From NCBI RefSeq assembly GCF_021216675.1, contig NZ_CP086120.1, forward strand, positions 3,656,501 through 3,720,500: 64,000 nucleotides of DNA, given 5' to 3'. The stretch's first letter is position 1; the number at the start of each line of letters is the position of its first letter. Both the position numbers and the translations under genes were made by a program. This document shows, one piece after another, positions 1 through 8,849 of this stretch. Source of the stretch: Streptomyces gobiensis. Its GTDB lineage: Bacteria > Actinomycetota > Actinomycetes > Streptomycetales > Streptomycetaceae. The notes under the pieces were generated by a model. It ran no database searches and had not been told where the DNA came from. It saw nothing but the letters and a program-made list of their open reading frames with translations.

Positions 1-1319
1 ACGAGGCCCTGGCCCGTATCTCCGCCAGCCAGCCCACGCTCAACGCCTTCAAGGTCCTGCGCACCGAAACGGCACCCGCCGAAGCGGCCGCCGCCGACCG
101 GCGGCTGGCGGCGGGGGAGCGGCTGCCGCTGTTAGGAGTGCCGGTCGCGGTCAAGGACGACACCGATATCGCCGGTGAGCCGACCGCGTTCGGCTGCCCC
201 GGTGACTTCCCGGTCAAGACGGCGGACGCCGAGGCCGTACGGCGACTTCGGGCGGCCGGTGCGGTCATTGTCGGCAAGACCAACAGCCCGGAGCTGGGCC
301 AGTGGCCCTTCACCGAGGGCCCGGCCTTCGGCGCCACCCGCAACCCCTGGCATACGGGCCACACCCCCGGCGGTTCCTCGGGCGGCTCCGCGGCCGCCGT
401 CGCCGCCGGTCTGGTCCCGGCCGCGCTGGGCTCGGACGGCGCCGGTTCGGTCCGTATCCCCGCGGCGTGGTGCCATCTGGTCGGTATCAAGCCGCAGCGC
501 GGCCGGATATCCACCTGGCCGGACCCGGAGGCCTTCAACGGCATCACCTGCCACGGCCCGCTGGCCCGTACCGTCGCCGACGCCGCGCTGCTGTTGGATG
601 TGGCCGACGGCAATGTGGACGGCGACCTGCACAGGCCGCCACCCATCGAGGCGCTGGCCGCCGCGTCCCGCGACCCCGGCAGGCTCCGGATCGCGCTCTC
701 CACCCGGATGGCCTTCACGGCCACCCCGAAGCAGCTCGACCCCCTCGTACGCGCCGCCGTCACCGCCCTCGCCGAACGCCTGGCGCGCCTGGGCCACGAG
801 GTGGCGGAAGCCGACCCCCACTACGGCCCCATCGGCCTCACCTTCGTTCCCCGCGCCACGGCCGGCGTCCGGAGCTGGGCCCAACGCGCCCCCGACCAGG
901 CGCTGCTGGACCCCCGTACGCGCGGCGCCGCCCGCACCGGCCGCCTGCTGGGCGGCCCCGTCCTCCGGCTGGCCCGGGCCGCCGAGGCCCCGCTGCACCG
1001 CCGCGTCGGCGCGATCTTCCGCCGTTATGACGTGGTCCTCGCCCCTACGACGGCCACCCCGCCACCCCGCATCGGCGCACTGGCCGGACTGTCCGGCTGG
1101 CAGACGGACCGCACGATGATCGCCCACTGTCCGTACGCCTGGCCCTGGAACGTCCTGGGCTGGCCGGGCATCAACATCCCGGCGGGCCGCACCCCGCAGA
1201 ACCTGCCGCTGGGCGCACAACTCCTCGGCCCCGCGAACAGCGAACCCCTCCTCATCTCCCTCGCCGCTCAGCTGGAGGCCGACCAGCACTGGCAGCACCA
1301 CTGGCCCCGGTGGGAATGA
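1..1319 (+). CDS. Amidase-signature hydrolase, 3' part (5' end outside window)
   Basis: The reading frame is open from base 3, so the true start lies upstream; about 438 residues are visible. It carries the amidase-signature Ser-cisSer-Lys elements: the lysine in VAVKDD (visible residue about 51), the glycine/serine loop GGSSGGSAAA (about 123-132) and the nucleophile region DGAGSVRIPA (about 145-154). Family members hydrolyse carboxamides; the substrate cannot be told from the sequence. An in-frame TTA leucine codon at 132-134 is notable because TTA is rare in Streptomyces and read by the bldA tRNA, so expression may be tied to development. It ends convergently with the polysialyltransferase-like gene. 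Family call is firm, substrate unknown. Confidence 0.9.
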   Translation, partial: EALARISASQPTLNAFKVLRTETAPAEAAAADRRLAAGERLPLLGVPVAVKDDTDIAGEPTAFGCPGDFPVKTADAEAVRRLRAAGAVIVGKTNSPELGQWPFTEGPAFGATRNPWHTGHTPGGSSGGSAAAVAAGLVPAALGSDGAGSVRIPAAWCHLVGIKPQRGRISTWPDPEAFNGITCHGPLARTVADAALLLDVADGNVDGDLHRPPPIEALAAASRDPGRLRIALSTRMAFTATPKQLDPLVRAAVTALAERLARLGHEVAEADPHYGPIGLTFVPRATAGVRSWAQRAPDQALLDPRTRGAARTGRLLGGPVLRLARAAEAPLHRRVGAIFRRYDVVLAPTTATPPPRIGALAGLSGWQTDRTMIAHCPYAWPWNVLGWPGINIPAGRTPQNLPLGAQLLGPANSEPLLISLAAQLEADQHWQHHWPRWE

Positions 1320-1320
1320 G

Positions 1321-1350
1321 TCTTCTCAGGATTTTCAGATTCTCAGAAGA
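1321..1350. terminator. Weak hairpin between convergent genes
   Basis: TCTTCTCAG (1321-1329) pairs with CTCAGAAGA (1342-1350) with one mismatch and a 12-nt loop, starting one base after the amidase stop. It is AT-rich compared with the surroundings. Terminator function is inferred from position. Confidence 0.35.
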
Positions 1351-1488
1351 AGCGTTGAACGCCTCCGATCCCGCCTGCGTACTGATGGCTGTAGGGAGAC
1401 ACCAAAGGGCAGTCCTTCGCCCCCTCGCCGCAGTGGATCTGTGCACAGCAGCACACTGCAACTGCCCGGCGGTGTCTCCCCTCTCTCT

Positions 1489-1524
1489 TGTCTGAGCGCT
1501 TGTCTGAGCGCTTGTTTGAACGGT
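1489..1524. repeat. 12-bp tandem repeat just past a gene end
   Basis: TGTCTGAGCGCT occurs twice exactly (1489-1500, 1501-1512), followed by a diverged third unit (1513-1524) that touches the stop codon of the minus-strand polysialyltransferase-like gene. It is one of several short tandem duplications at gene boundaries in this window. Confidence 0.8.
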
Positions 1525-2819
1525 TACTTCCGTCCCGTCCGCCGTCCCGTCCGCAGGGCGCGTGCCCTGCGGACCGTACGGCGGAGCGCGGGGCTGCGGG
1601 CCAGGAAGGAGAGCCGGGAGGGGAGGCCACCGGGCAGGCCCAGGGAGGCCAAACGGCGCTGGGTGAAGTATCGCCGGGTGCGTGGTGTGAGCTGAGCGGA
1701 CAGATAGCGCTCGGCTGCCGCGCGGGACGCCGGGTGCACCGTGGGCTGCATACAGAAGGCGACGGCCCTGAGCAGACCGCCGAGCTGGGCGGGGTCCTCG
1801 TACAGGCGTGGCTCGCGCACTCCGGGCAGCAGCGCGTCCGCCACCGTCAGCGGTATCCGGTCACCGTTCTCATACGGTGTCAGCTCGCCCAGCAGCGGTT
1901 CGGTGCCGGTCCGGATGACCGGCAGGCCGTAGAGGCAGTGCGCGATCAGCAGGGCGGTGGTAGGCCGCCCGATGACCACCGGGGGACGTAGCCGCTCATA
2001 GAGCACTTCGGGCAGGGCAGCGGCCTGGTCCTCCTCCTCCGCCACCACCGTCAGCCTGACGCCGAGCTCCCCGGCTTCCTTCTTCAGCGCCGCTGAAGGG
2101 CCCGCCCGGAAGGCGACGATGTCCCGGTGCCCGAGTTCATACGCGGCCCGCAGCCCGGCACACTCCCCGATCACCAGGGCGGCACCCTCGCCCTCGCCCT
2201 CGCCCCCGGTCTGGACTCGGGACGCCTCCGGTGCCGCCAGCTCGCTCAGCACACCGCGGAACGCCTTGCCGGGGATGGGCTCGGGGGGCACGCCGAACTC
2301 GGTGAGAAGCAGCGGCTCAACTCCCGGCAGCAGATCCAGGTGGAGCAGCCGCCCGACGCGGGTCCCGGTGAACCCGTCGAGCTTGTGGGGAGTGGGACCG
2401 TAACCGGCCAGACCGGGCGCGTACACATCGACGGGCGCATCCGGGAAGAGCTGCGCGAGCGGCTGCGCGGGGGACTCGGTGATCAGCTCCACGGGGGTGT
2501 TCCCCAGCCCCCACAGCAGCCGCAGCTGCCGCTCCCACAGGGGGACGTCGCCCGGACGCGGCTCCCAGCCGCCCGGATGGAAGGGACGGATGGTCTCATT
2601 CCAGGACACCACCCGGTCAAATCGCCCGCGCAGCCGCGCAAACCCGGGCAGGGTGTCGAGGGCGGGGGAGGCCTCGGGGGTGGCGGCGTGGTGGGACACA
2701 ACGAGGATCCGCTGGCCGGTGCTGGGGAAGAGCCCCGCGTCAAGCGCGGCGGCCAGGGTCGCGGCGGCGCGGAAGGTCGCGGCGGTGAAAAGCTGGGTGC
2801 TGGTCGGCGGCAGAGCCAT
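1524..2819 (-). CDS. Alpha-2,8-polysialyltransferase-family protein (nonulosonic acid transferase)
   Basis: 431 aa, no signal peptide. The N-terminal half (QLFTAATFRAAATLAAALD, then ILVVSHH) and later GRPTTALLIAHCLYGLPVI resemble the bacterial polysialyltransferase family that moves nonulosonic acids from CMP-sugars onto surface glycans. Neighbouring CMP-sugar synthetase and NeuB genes support this. It overlaps the upstream GT2 gene by four bases (ATGA, 2816-2821 region), so the two are probably translationally coupled. The C-terminal tail is rich in Arg and a short Gly-Glu run (GGEGEGEG) reflects a 6-bp microsatellite. It could transfer Kdn rather than sialic acid; acceptor unknown. Confidence 0.75.
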   Translation of the reverse strand: MALPPTSTQLFTAATFRAAATLAAALDAGLFPSTGQRILVVSHHAATPEASPALDTLPGFARLRGRFDRVVSWNETIRPFHPGGWEPRPGDVPLWERQLRLLWGLGNTPVELITESPAQPLAQLFPDAPVDVYAPGLAGYGPTPHKLDGFTGTRVGRLLHLDLLPGVEPLLLTEFGVPPEPIPGKAFRGVLSELAAPEASRVQTGGEGEGEGAALVIGECAGLRAAYELGHRDIVAFRAGPSAALKKEAGELGVRLTVVAEEEDQAAALPEVLYERLRPPVVIGRPTTALLIAHCLYGLPVIRTGTEPLLGELTPYENGDRIPLTVADALLPGVREPRLYEDPAQLGGLLRAVAFCMQPTVHPASRAAAERYLSAQLTPRTRRYFTQRRLASLGLPGGLPSRLSFLARSPALRRTVRRARALRTGRRTGRK

Positions 2820-3821
2820 CAGGCCGCCACCTCCGGGCGTCGGCGGAACCGGGAGAACCGGGAGAACCGGTCGCGTCGGTCGAGTCGGCGTAGCCGTGTG
2901 GCACGCTCCAGATCCATGGACCCCAGCGCCTCGCTCACCAGAGCCGAGGGCAGCCGTTGCAGCGCGGCGGCGCTCAGCTCCCGGGCCTTGCGGGCGATAC
3001 GGGGCTCATAGCGGTCGTTCACCAGATGGTGATGGATGATCGCGCAGTAGGTACGGACCGCCTTGGGCAGCAGCGCGTCTGCCTCCCGGTCCCGGGCGGT
3101 CTCCTCGATCAGCAGATCGAACGCCCGGATGAAGTCGAGCTGCCGCTCATCGCCGATCTGCGTCAGGGACGAGGACACCCCTCGGCGGTAGAAGACGCCC
3201 AGCAGTCCGACCACGGCGAACGACGTGGCCTCACGGTGCAGCCGCCAGATCCATGGCCGCTCCTCCGCGGTCCGCAGACCGTTCCGGAAGTACAGCAGTC
3301 CGTCATCCAGCAGCCGGCGGTGGTAGATACCCGCCCAGGCGTAGGAGTAGTCAACGGATGTGGTGCGCCCCGCCGGGAGGATCGCGTCGCGCGGATCCAG
3401 TACCGCCCCGCGCCGCCCGTGCGGCGCCCGGGTCACCATGCGGGCGGGGCCGGTGCACCGCACATGGTCCGTACGCAGAAAATCGCAGCTCAGCTCCTCG
3501 ATCGCGGCGACCAGATCCGGGTAGTAACCGGGGGCCAGCCAGTCATCGCCGTCCAGGAACGTGATGAATTCGCCCCGGGCCGCATCGAGTCCGGTATTGC
3601 GTGCGGCCGCGATTCCGCCATTCTGTGGGCGCCGCAGAAGTCTCGCGCCCGGGAGCTCCCGCGCGGCGCGTTCCAGGAGCCCCGTCGTCCCGTCCGTCGA
3701 ACAGTCGTCGACCAGAATGAACTCATAGTCGTCCCGGGCATTCGCCCGCAGGCTGCGCAGTGCGTCCGGCGCATAGGGGTGCACGTTGTAGAACGGCACA
3801 ATAATGGAGAGCTTAACCACA
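2819..3821 (-). CDS. Family 2 glycosyltransferase
   Basis: GT-A fold enzyme. From the chosen GTG at 3821 it begins VVKLSIIVPFYNVHPY, the usual first strand of GT2 enzymes; the open frame runs upstream to 3889 but those residues look non-conserved. Motifs: LVDDCSTDGT (nucleotide binding), NGGIAAARNTGLDAARGE, and the metal-binding FLDGDDW. The C-terminus carries a repeated Arg-Phe-Ser pattern (RFSRFSRF) encoded by a 9-bp tandem repeat near 2843-2870. It precedes and overlaps the polysialyltransferase-like gene and is divergent from the DUF6716 gene. Likely role is assembling the wall glycopolymer backbone; sugar specificity not visible. Confidence 0.85.
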
Positions 3822-4007
3822 CGGGGGACGGTAGATGGCCGTTCGGCATGCGGCTTTACTGATTTTCGGCACCTGAGTGAACTCCGCATGTCCCGGCGGT
3901 GAACTCCAATGCCTAATGGGCCGGTTGGTCATTCGTCGGTGCGCTGTTAACCGTATGTTGTGCTGGCGTTGGGCCGTGCAGCCACATGGCTTCCTAACGT
4001 CTGGGAC

Positions 4008-5321
4008 GTGCCATCACGTACCACTCCGCGGATAGCGGTGCTCGCCGATTCCGACACCCGTTGGAAATGGGGCGCGCTCACCGCTCACCGCCTCGCCCCA
4101 GACGCTCAGAACGCCCGGATCGACGGGCTGTTGCTGCGTGGCCGGGCCACACCCACCGCCCGCCAGCTCGACGAGGTCGGAGTGCACGCCGCGTCCCTGC
4201 GCGAGGTCACGGCGGCCGAGTTCCTCACCGGGGCGGCGCCGTATGACGTGGTGGTGATCTCCTGCGTGGGCGGCACCGTCCAGGCGATGCTGCACGGTCT
4301 GGCGCATGAGTGGCGGGGCCGCACCCGCCGCCCGGTGGTTGTCACCGGATATGTCGGAGTGGTCTACGAAAAGCTTGCCGACGGGCTGCTGCTGCGCAAT
4401 GGCGCGGATATGGTCCTGGCCAACTCCCGCTATGACGCCGAACGTTTCCGCGAGGTCTACGCGGGCGTCGGCGCCAGCACCGCCCCCGTCGTCGAATGCG
4501 CGCTCCCCTTCCTGGGCGGAACGCCGTACGCGTCCTCCGGCGACCGGCCCCACACGGTCACCTTCGCCGTCCAGCCCTCGGTCCCCGCGAGCCGGGCCGA
4601 CCGGCTCTACCTGCTGCGCCGGGCCGCCGCGCACGCCCATGCGTTCCCTGACCGCGAGGTGCTGATCAAGCTCCGCAGCAAGCCCGGCGAGCAGACCACG
4701 CATATCGAGGAGCAGCCGTACCAGAAGCTCGCCGAGCGGCTGCCCGGCGGACTGCCGGACAACTGCCAGCTCGTCTACGGACATATGGGCGACGTCCTCG
4801 ACCGTACCGACCTGCTGGTCACGGTGAGCTCCACCGCGGCCCTGGAGTCACTGCACCGCGCCATCCCCACCGCCATCCTCACCGACCTCGGCATCCGCGA
4901 AGCCCTCGGCAACCACCACTTTCTGGGCTCCGGCTGCCTCACCTCCTGGGACCGGCTCGACGAGGGCCATCTCCCGATGGCCGACCCGGAGTGGACGGCC
5001 CGTCAGGGTGTCGCCACCCACGGACCGTATGAAGCCGCCTTCGACACCGCCCGTAAGCGGCTCGCCGAGCTGCTGAGCCGGGACGAACTCCCGCCCATCG
5101 CCCCCTACTACACCCCGGTCACCGCCCCCGGCTATCTCCCCGGTGTGCTCGCCCGCCATGGCCTGGGCCCGGACGGCGCGCCCCGCGCGGGCTCCCCGGC
5201 CGAGTCCGCATCCGGCCTGCGCCGGGCCGCCCGTGGCGCCGTACGCAAGGTGGCCCGCGGCGCCTACCGGCACGGGGTGCAGCGCGTGGCCCCCGTCATC
5301 CGCCGTATGGGGCAGCTGTGA
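4008..5321 (+). CDS. DUF6716-type putative glycosyltransferase
   Basis: About 437 aa from the GTG at 4008, where conserved-looking sequence (PSRTTPRIAVLADSDTRWKWG) begins; an ATG-like upstream start at 3960 is possible but less natural. I recall this family as the DUF6716 putative glycosyltransferase found next to NeuA/NeuB genes in Streptomyces. A glycogen-phosphorylase/GT-B-like C-terminal half is suggested by VTVSSTAALESLHRAIPTAI, a typical nucleotide-sugar-binding loop of GT-B enzymes. The C-terminus is basic and could contact membrane or polymer. Start of a plus-strand operon with the CMP-sugar synthetase fusion 32 bp downstream. Confidence 0.7.
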   Translation: MPSRTTPRIAVLADSDTRWKWGALTAHRLAPDAQNARIDGLLLRGRATPTARQLDEVGVHAASLREVTAAEFLTGAAPYDVVVISCVGGTVQAMLHGLAHEWRGRTRRPVVVTGYVGVVYEKLADGLLLRNGADMVLANSRYDAERFREVYAGVGASTAPVVECALPFLGGTPYASSGDRPHTVTFAVQPSVPASRADRLYLLRRAAAHAHAFPDREVLIKLRSKPGEQTTHIEEQPYQKLAERLPGGLPDNCQLVYGHMGDVLDRTDLLVTVSSTAALESLHRAIPTAILTDLGIREALGNHHFLGSGCLTSWDRLDEGHLPMADPEWTARQGVATHGPYEAAFDTARKRLAELLSRDELPPIAPYYTPVTAPGYLPGVLARHGLGPDGAPRAGSPAESASGLRRAARGAVRKVARGAYRHGVQRVAPVIRRMGQL

Positions 5322-5353
5322 CCCCCATCACCCCCGTCATCCAAGGAGCCGCT

Positions 5354-6550
5354 GTGGCCCCCACCGTCCTCGCCGTGATCCCCGCCCGGGGCGGCTCCAA
5401 GGGCGTACCCGCCAAGAACCTCGCCCCGGTCGGCGGTGTCCCGCTGGTCGCCCGCGCGGTACGGGAGTGCCTGGGCGCCCGGCACATCACCGATGTCGCC
5501 GTCTCCACCGATGACACCGCCATCGCCGCCGCGGCCCGGGGCGCGGGCGCCGAGGTCATCGAGCGGCCCGCCGACATCGCGGGCGACACCGCCACCAGCG
5601 AGGCGGCCGTGCTGCACGCCATGGACGCGCATGAGGCGACGCACGGCAAGCCGGTGGACGTGGTGCTGCTCGTCCAGTGCACCAGCCCGTTCCTGGTCCG
5701 GGCGGATGTGGAGGGTGTCGCCGCGGCGGTCGCCGAAGGGGGCGCCGACAGCGCGCTGACGGTGGCGCCCTTCCACGGCTTCCTGTGGCGCGACGCCGAA
5801 GGCTCCGGGGCCGCAGGCTCCGGTGGGGGCCACGGCGTCAACCACGACAAGGCGTACCGGCCACGCCGCCAGGACCGCCCGGAGGACCTGCTGGAGACCG
5901 GCGCGGCCTATGCCATGGACGCCGCCGGTTTCCGCGCGGCCGGGCACCGCTTCTTCGGCCGCACCGAGCTCGTACGGACCGACCCGGCGCGGGTGCTGGA
6001 GGTCGACGACCCGCATGAGCTCGCCCGCGCCCGGGCTCTCGCGCCGCTGCTCGACCAGCACCGTCCGGGTGGCTTGCCCTCCCGCGACGACATCGACGCG
6101 GTCGTACTCGACTTCGACGGCACCCAGACCGACGACCGGGTGCTCGTCGACTCCGATGGACGGGAACTCGTCGCCGTACACCGCGGCGATGGCCTCGGTA
6201 TCGCAGCACTCCGCCGTGCGGGGCTGAAGCTGCTGATCCTGTCCACGGAACAGAATCCGGTCGTCGCCGCACGGGCCCGCAAGCTGGCGCTCCCCGTGCT
6301 GCACGGCATCGACCGGAAGGACCTCGCCCTCAAGCAGTGGTGCGAGGAGCAGGGCATCGCGCCGGAGCGCGTGCTCTACGTCGGAAACGACGTCAACGAC
6401 CTGCCGTGCTTCGGCCTGGTCGGCTGGCCGGTCGCGGTGGCCAGCGCACATGACGTCGTACGCGGCACAGCCCGCGCGGTCACCTCCACCCCCGGAGGCG
6501 CCGGCGCCATCCGCGAGATCGCCTCGTGGATTCTCGGTCCCTCTCTCTAA
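5354..6550 (+). CDS. neuA: Acylneuraminate cytidylyltransferase fused to a HAD phosphatase
   Basis: 398 aa from GTG 5354, which has AAGGAG five bases upstream (5343-5348); the open frame reaches back to 5318. Residues 1-230: CMP-nonulosonate synthetase with the signature VIPARGGSKGVPAKN and QCTSPFL. Residues about 250-398: KdsC-type HAD phosphatase with DFDGTQTDDRVL (nucleophile Asp), a threonine/serine motif LILSTEQNP and YVGNDVNDLPC. Inference: the HAD domain removes the 9-phosphate of the sugar acid before CMP activation, which fits a Kdn-9-phosphate route (teichulosonic acid) better than free sialic acid. It sits between the DUF6716 transferase and NeuB. Confidence 0.88.
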   Translation: MAPTVLAVIPARGGSKGVPAKNLAPVGGVPLVARAVRECLGARHITDVAVSTDDTAIAAAARGAGAEVIERPADIAGDTATSEAAVLHAMDAHEATHGKPVDVVLLVQCTSPFLVRADVEGVAAAVAEGGADSALTVAPFHGFLWRDAEGSGAAGSGGGHGVNHDKAYRPRRQDRPEDLLETGAAYAMDAAGFRAAGHRFFGRTELVRTDPARVLEVDDPHELARARALAPLLDQHRPGGLPSRDDIDAVVLDFDGTQTDDRVLVDSDGRELVAVHRGDGLGIAALRRAGLKLLILSTEQNPVVAARARKLALPVLHGIDRKDLALKQWCEEQGIAPERVLYVGNDVNDLPCFGLVGWPVAVASAHDVVRGTARAVTSTPGGAGAIREIASWILGPSL

Positions 6551-6580
6551 CGCTCTAATGAAGAAGGAAGTCCCGCCATC

Positions 6581-7555
6581 ATGACAGTTACTGCCGCTGG
6601 CCCCCGTCTTCGCACCCTCGGCTCCAAGACCGCAGGTCCGGGACGTCCGGTCTACATCACCGGCGAGATCGGTATCAACCACAACGGCGAGCTGGACAAC
6701 GCCTTCGCACTGATCGACGCCGCCGCCGACGCCGGATGTGACGCGGTGAAGTTCCAGAAGCGCACCCCGGAGATCTGCACCCCGCGCGACCAGTGGGACA
6801 TCGAGCGCGACACCCCCTGGGGCCGGATGACCTACATCGACTACCGGCACCGGGTCGAGTTCGGCGAGGACGAGTACCGCGCCATTGACGAGCACTGCAA
6901 GAAGCGCGGCATCGACTGGTTCGCCTCCCCGTGGGACACCGAGGCGGTCGCCTTCCTGGAGAAGTTCGATGTGCCCGCCCACAAGGTGGCCTCTGCCTCC
7001 CTCACCGACGATGAGCTGCTGCGGGCCCTGCGCGCGACCGGCCGCACCATCATCCTCTCCACCGGTATGTCCACACCGAAGCAGATCCGGCACGCGGTCG
7101 AGGTGCTGGGCAGCGACAACATCCTTCTCTGCCACGCCACCTCCACCTACCCGGCCAAGGCCGAGGAACTGAACCTGCGGATGATCCACACCCTGCAGGC
7201 GGAGTTCCCCAATGTCCCGATCGGCTACTCCGGCCACGAGACCGGCCTTCAGACCACCCTCGCGGCGGTCGCCCTCGGCGCCGCCTTCGTGGAGCGGCAC
7301 ATCACCCTCGACCGCGCCATGTGGGGCTCCGACCAGGCCGCCTCCGTTGAGCCGGGTGGTCTGCAGCGGCTGGTGCGTGACATCCGCACCATCGAGTCCT
7401 CGCTGGGCGACGGCGTCAAGAAGGTCTACGACAGCGAGCTGGCCCCGATGAAGAAGCTGCGCCGCGTCAAGGGCGTCATCGCGGAGGCCCAGGAGGCCGC
7501 AGAGGCCGCAGAGGCCCCCGAGAACACCGCCGACCGCGAGCCCGTCTCGGTCTGA
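6581..7555 (+). CDS. neuB: N-acetylneuraminate (nonulosonate) synthase, NeuB type
   Basis: 324 aa TIM-barrel enzyme that condenses phosphoenolpyruvate with a hexose or hexose phosphate. Motifs: EIGINHNGELDNA, DAVKFQKRTPE, the FASPWD strand and GYSGHETG. It starts at ATG 6581 after GAAGGAAG. Bacterial NeuB proteins usually carry a C-terminal antifreeze-like (SAF) domain of about 60 residues; that domain is absent here, which is more like the sugar-phosphate synthases. The last residues are a Glu/Ala tail (EAQEAAEAAEAPE) made by a 9-bp tandem repeat. With the preceding HAD fusion it suggests production of Kdn-9-phosphate. Confidence 0.88.
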   Translation: MTVTAAGPRLRTLGSKTAGPGRPVYITGEIGINHNGELDNAFALIDAAADAGCDAVKFQKRTPEICTPRDQWDIERDTPWGRMTYIDYRHRVEFGEDEYRAIDEHCKKRGIDWFASPWDTEAVAFLEKFDVPAHKVASASLTDDELLRALRATGRTIILSTGMSTPKQIRHAVEVLGSDNILLCHATSTYPAKAEELNLRMIHTLQAEFPNVPIGYSGHETGLQTTLAAVALGAAFVERHITLDRAMWGSDQAASVEPGGLQRLVRDIRTIESSLGDGVKKVYDSELAPMKKLRRVKGVIAEAQEAAEAAEAPENTADREPVSV

Positions 7556-7598
7556 CGGATATTCTGACGGATATACGGATACGGATATACGGATACGG
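7551..7598. repeat. 12-bp and 6-8-bp tandem repeats at the neuB stop
   Basis: TCTGACGGATAT occurs twice in tandem (7551-7562, 7563-7574) and is followed by further ACGGAT/ACGGATAT units up to 7598. The first unit contains the neuB stop codon. The array fills the whole gap up to the next gene, whose GTG is at 7606. Confidence 0.85.
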
Positions 7599-7605
7599 CC
7601 ATCCA

Positions 7606-8724
7606 GTGACCACAGCCGCCAACGCCCCCGGCCCGCACCAGCTGCGGGCCGGGGGCACCCTGGCCTTCGTAGAGAGCCCCGCCCAGCTGCTCAACGTCCT
7701 GGAGTGGGCACACGTCCATGCCGCCGCCCCGGATGCCGGGGGCACCCCCACCCCCACCCCCCTCACTCTGATAGTGCTGCCGCCGCACGACCCCATGACC
7801 CGGGGACAGCTGCGCCGGATGGCACAGCTCGCCCGCGACGAGGGGCACACCGTGGAGTGGGCGAAGGCGCGCGGCGGAGCCATGGCCCCGCTCAAGACCG
7901 TCAGCTGGCTCGCCCGGCCGCTGCGCCGCGCACAGCGGATCGTCATAGGTGACCCGTTCTCCCGCTATGTCCAGCTCCTGCTGTTCCTCACCCGCGCCCC
8001 CGAGATCACCGTGGTGGATGATGGCACCGCGACCATGGAGTTTGTCTCCCAACTCGCCCGGGGGGACAGGCGTTTCGTCCGCTGGCACCGCAAAGGCGCC
8101 GGGGGAGTACGGGCCTTGCTCTTCGCGCCGATATCCGCGTCCGCGCGCCGTCGGCTGACCCCGACCGATGTCCGCCGGGTTGAGGTCTTCAGCTCCATGC
8201 CAGTGGAAGCACCCGGGCATGTCACCGTCACCGCCAATGACTTCGCATGGACGCGGGCCCGCTTTGGCCCGCCCCGGCTCACCCGAGGCACTGACCTGGT
8301 GGGAACGTCCCTGGTGGAGACGGGAGTTGTGGACGGTGACCGCTATCTGAAGGCCGTCACCTCGCTCGCCCGTACCCACGGCGCCACCCGCTACTTCGCC
8401 CATCGCCGGGAGAGCGCGGACAAGCTGCGCCGGGTCGCCACCGAGGCGGGCCTTGAGGTCGTACGCCCCGATCTGCCCCTTGAGCTGGTCGCCCGCCGTG
8501 GCCCTATTGGTCGTATGATCCTCAGCTTCCCGTCTACCGTGGTACACACCCTGCCGCTGGCTCTCGCGGGCACCGAGGTGAAGGTCGCCGTCTGCGATGT
8601 GGACCCGGCCTGGCTGACCGAGGGCGCCGCACCACGTGCCCAGGGGTTCCTCTCCTCGGTCACCGGCAGCGCCCGTGATGTGCACCGGCTGGCGTCCGTA
8701 CCGGCCACACCCGTGACTTTGTGA
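7606..8724 (+). CDS. Putative polysialyl/sialyltransferase-like protein of the nonulosonate locus
   Basis: 372 aa, GTG start, no signal peptide. I do not recognise strong catalytic motifs. The pattern FVESPAQLLNVLEWAHVH at the N-terminus, RIVIGDPFSRYVQLLLFL and VDDGTATMEF in the middle and ILSFPSTVVHTLPLAL near the C-terminus resembles GT-B glycosyltransferases of the sialyltransferase type (GT52-like). Position directly behind NeuB supports a job in sugar transfer. A run of GlyThrProThr repeats (GGTPTPTPLT) interrupts the N-terminal domain. No clear Shine-Dalgarno is visible before 7606; the tandem repeat occupies that place. Family assignment is tentative. Confidence 0.6.
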   Translation: MTTAANAPGPHQLRAGGTLAFVESPAQLLNVLEWAHVHAAAPDAGGTPTPTPLTLIVLPPHDPMTRGQLRRMAQLARDEGHTVEWAKARGGAMAPLKTVSWLARPLRRAQRIVIGDPFSRYVQLLLFLTRAPEITVVDDGTATMEFVSQLARGDRRFVRWHRKGAGGVRALLFAPISASARRRLTPTDVRRVEVFSSMPVEAPGHVTVTANDFAWTRARFGPPRLTRGTDLVGTSLVETGVVDGDRYLKAVTSLARTHGATRYFAHRRESADKLRRVATEAGLEVVRPDLPLELVARRGPIGRMILSFPSTVVHTLPLALAGTEVKVAVCDVDPAWLTEGAAPRAQGFLSSVTGSARDVHRLASVPATPVTL

Positions 8725-8849
8725 ACCTCTGGGCATACCCAGCTGAGTATGGACGTATGCGCCGGGTGGATATTAAATTTTCGCCTGTGTGGATTAACTT
8801 TCCTTGATCGATGCCCAGTTGCGGCCCAACTGGGCATACGCTCGGTTGG
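8725..8849. promoter_or_regulatory. AT-rich intergenic region with palindromes before the M20 gene
   Basis: The segment 8770-8808 is unusually AT-rich (TATTAAATTTT, GGATTAACTTT) and probably holds a promoter. An 11-bp perfect inverted repeat ATGCCCAGTTG/CAACTGGGCAT with a 5-nt loop lies at 8811-8837, and the related CTGGGCATACCCAG sits at 8729-8742. The hairpin could be an operator or a 5' UTR structure. The first ATG of the open frame (8811) is inside this repeat, so I place the start downstream. Confidence 0.5.

Noticed and set aside
5264..7300. Long minus-strand open frame (678 codons) across the neuA-neuB region
   Set aside because: It is the mirror of two well-supported genes with full motifs; its translation is low-complexity Gly/Asp/Val without any domain.
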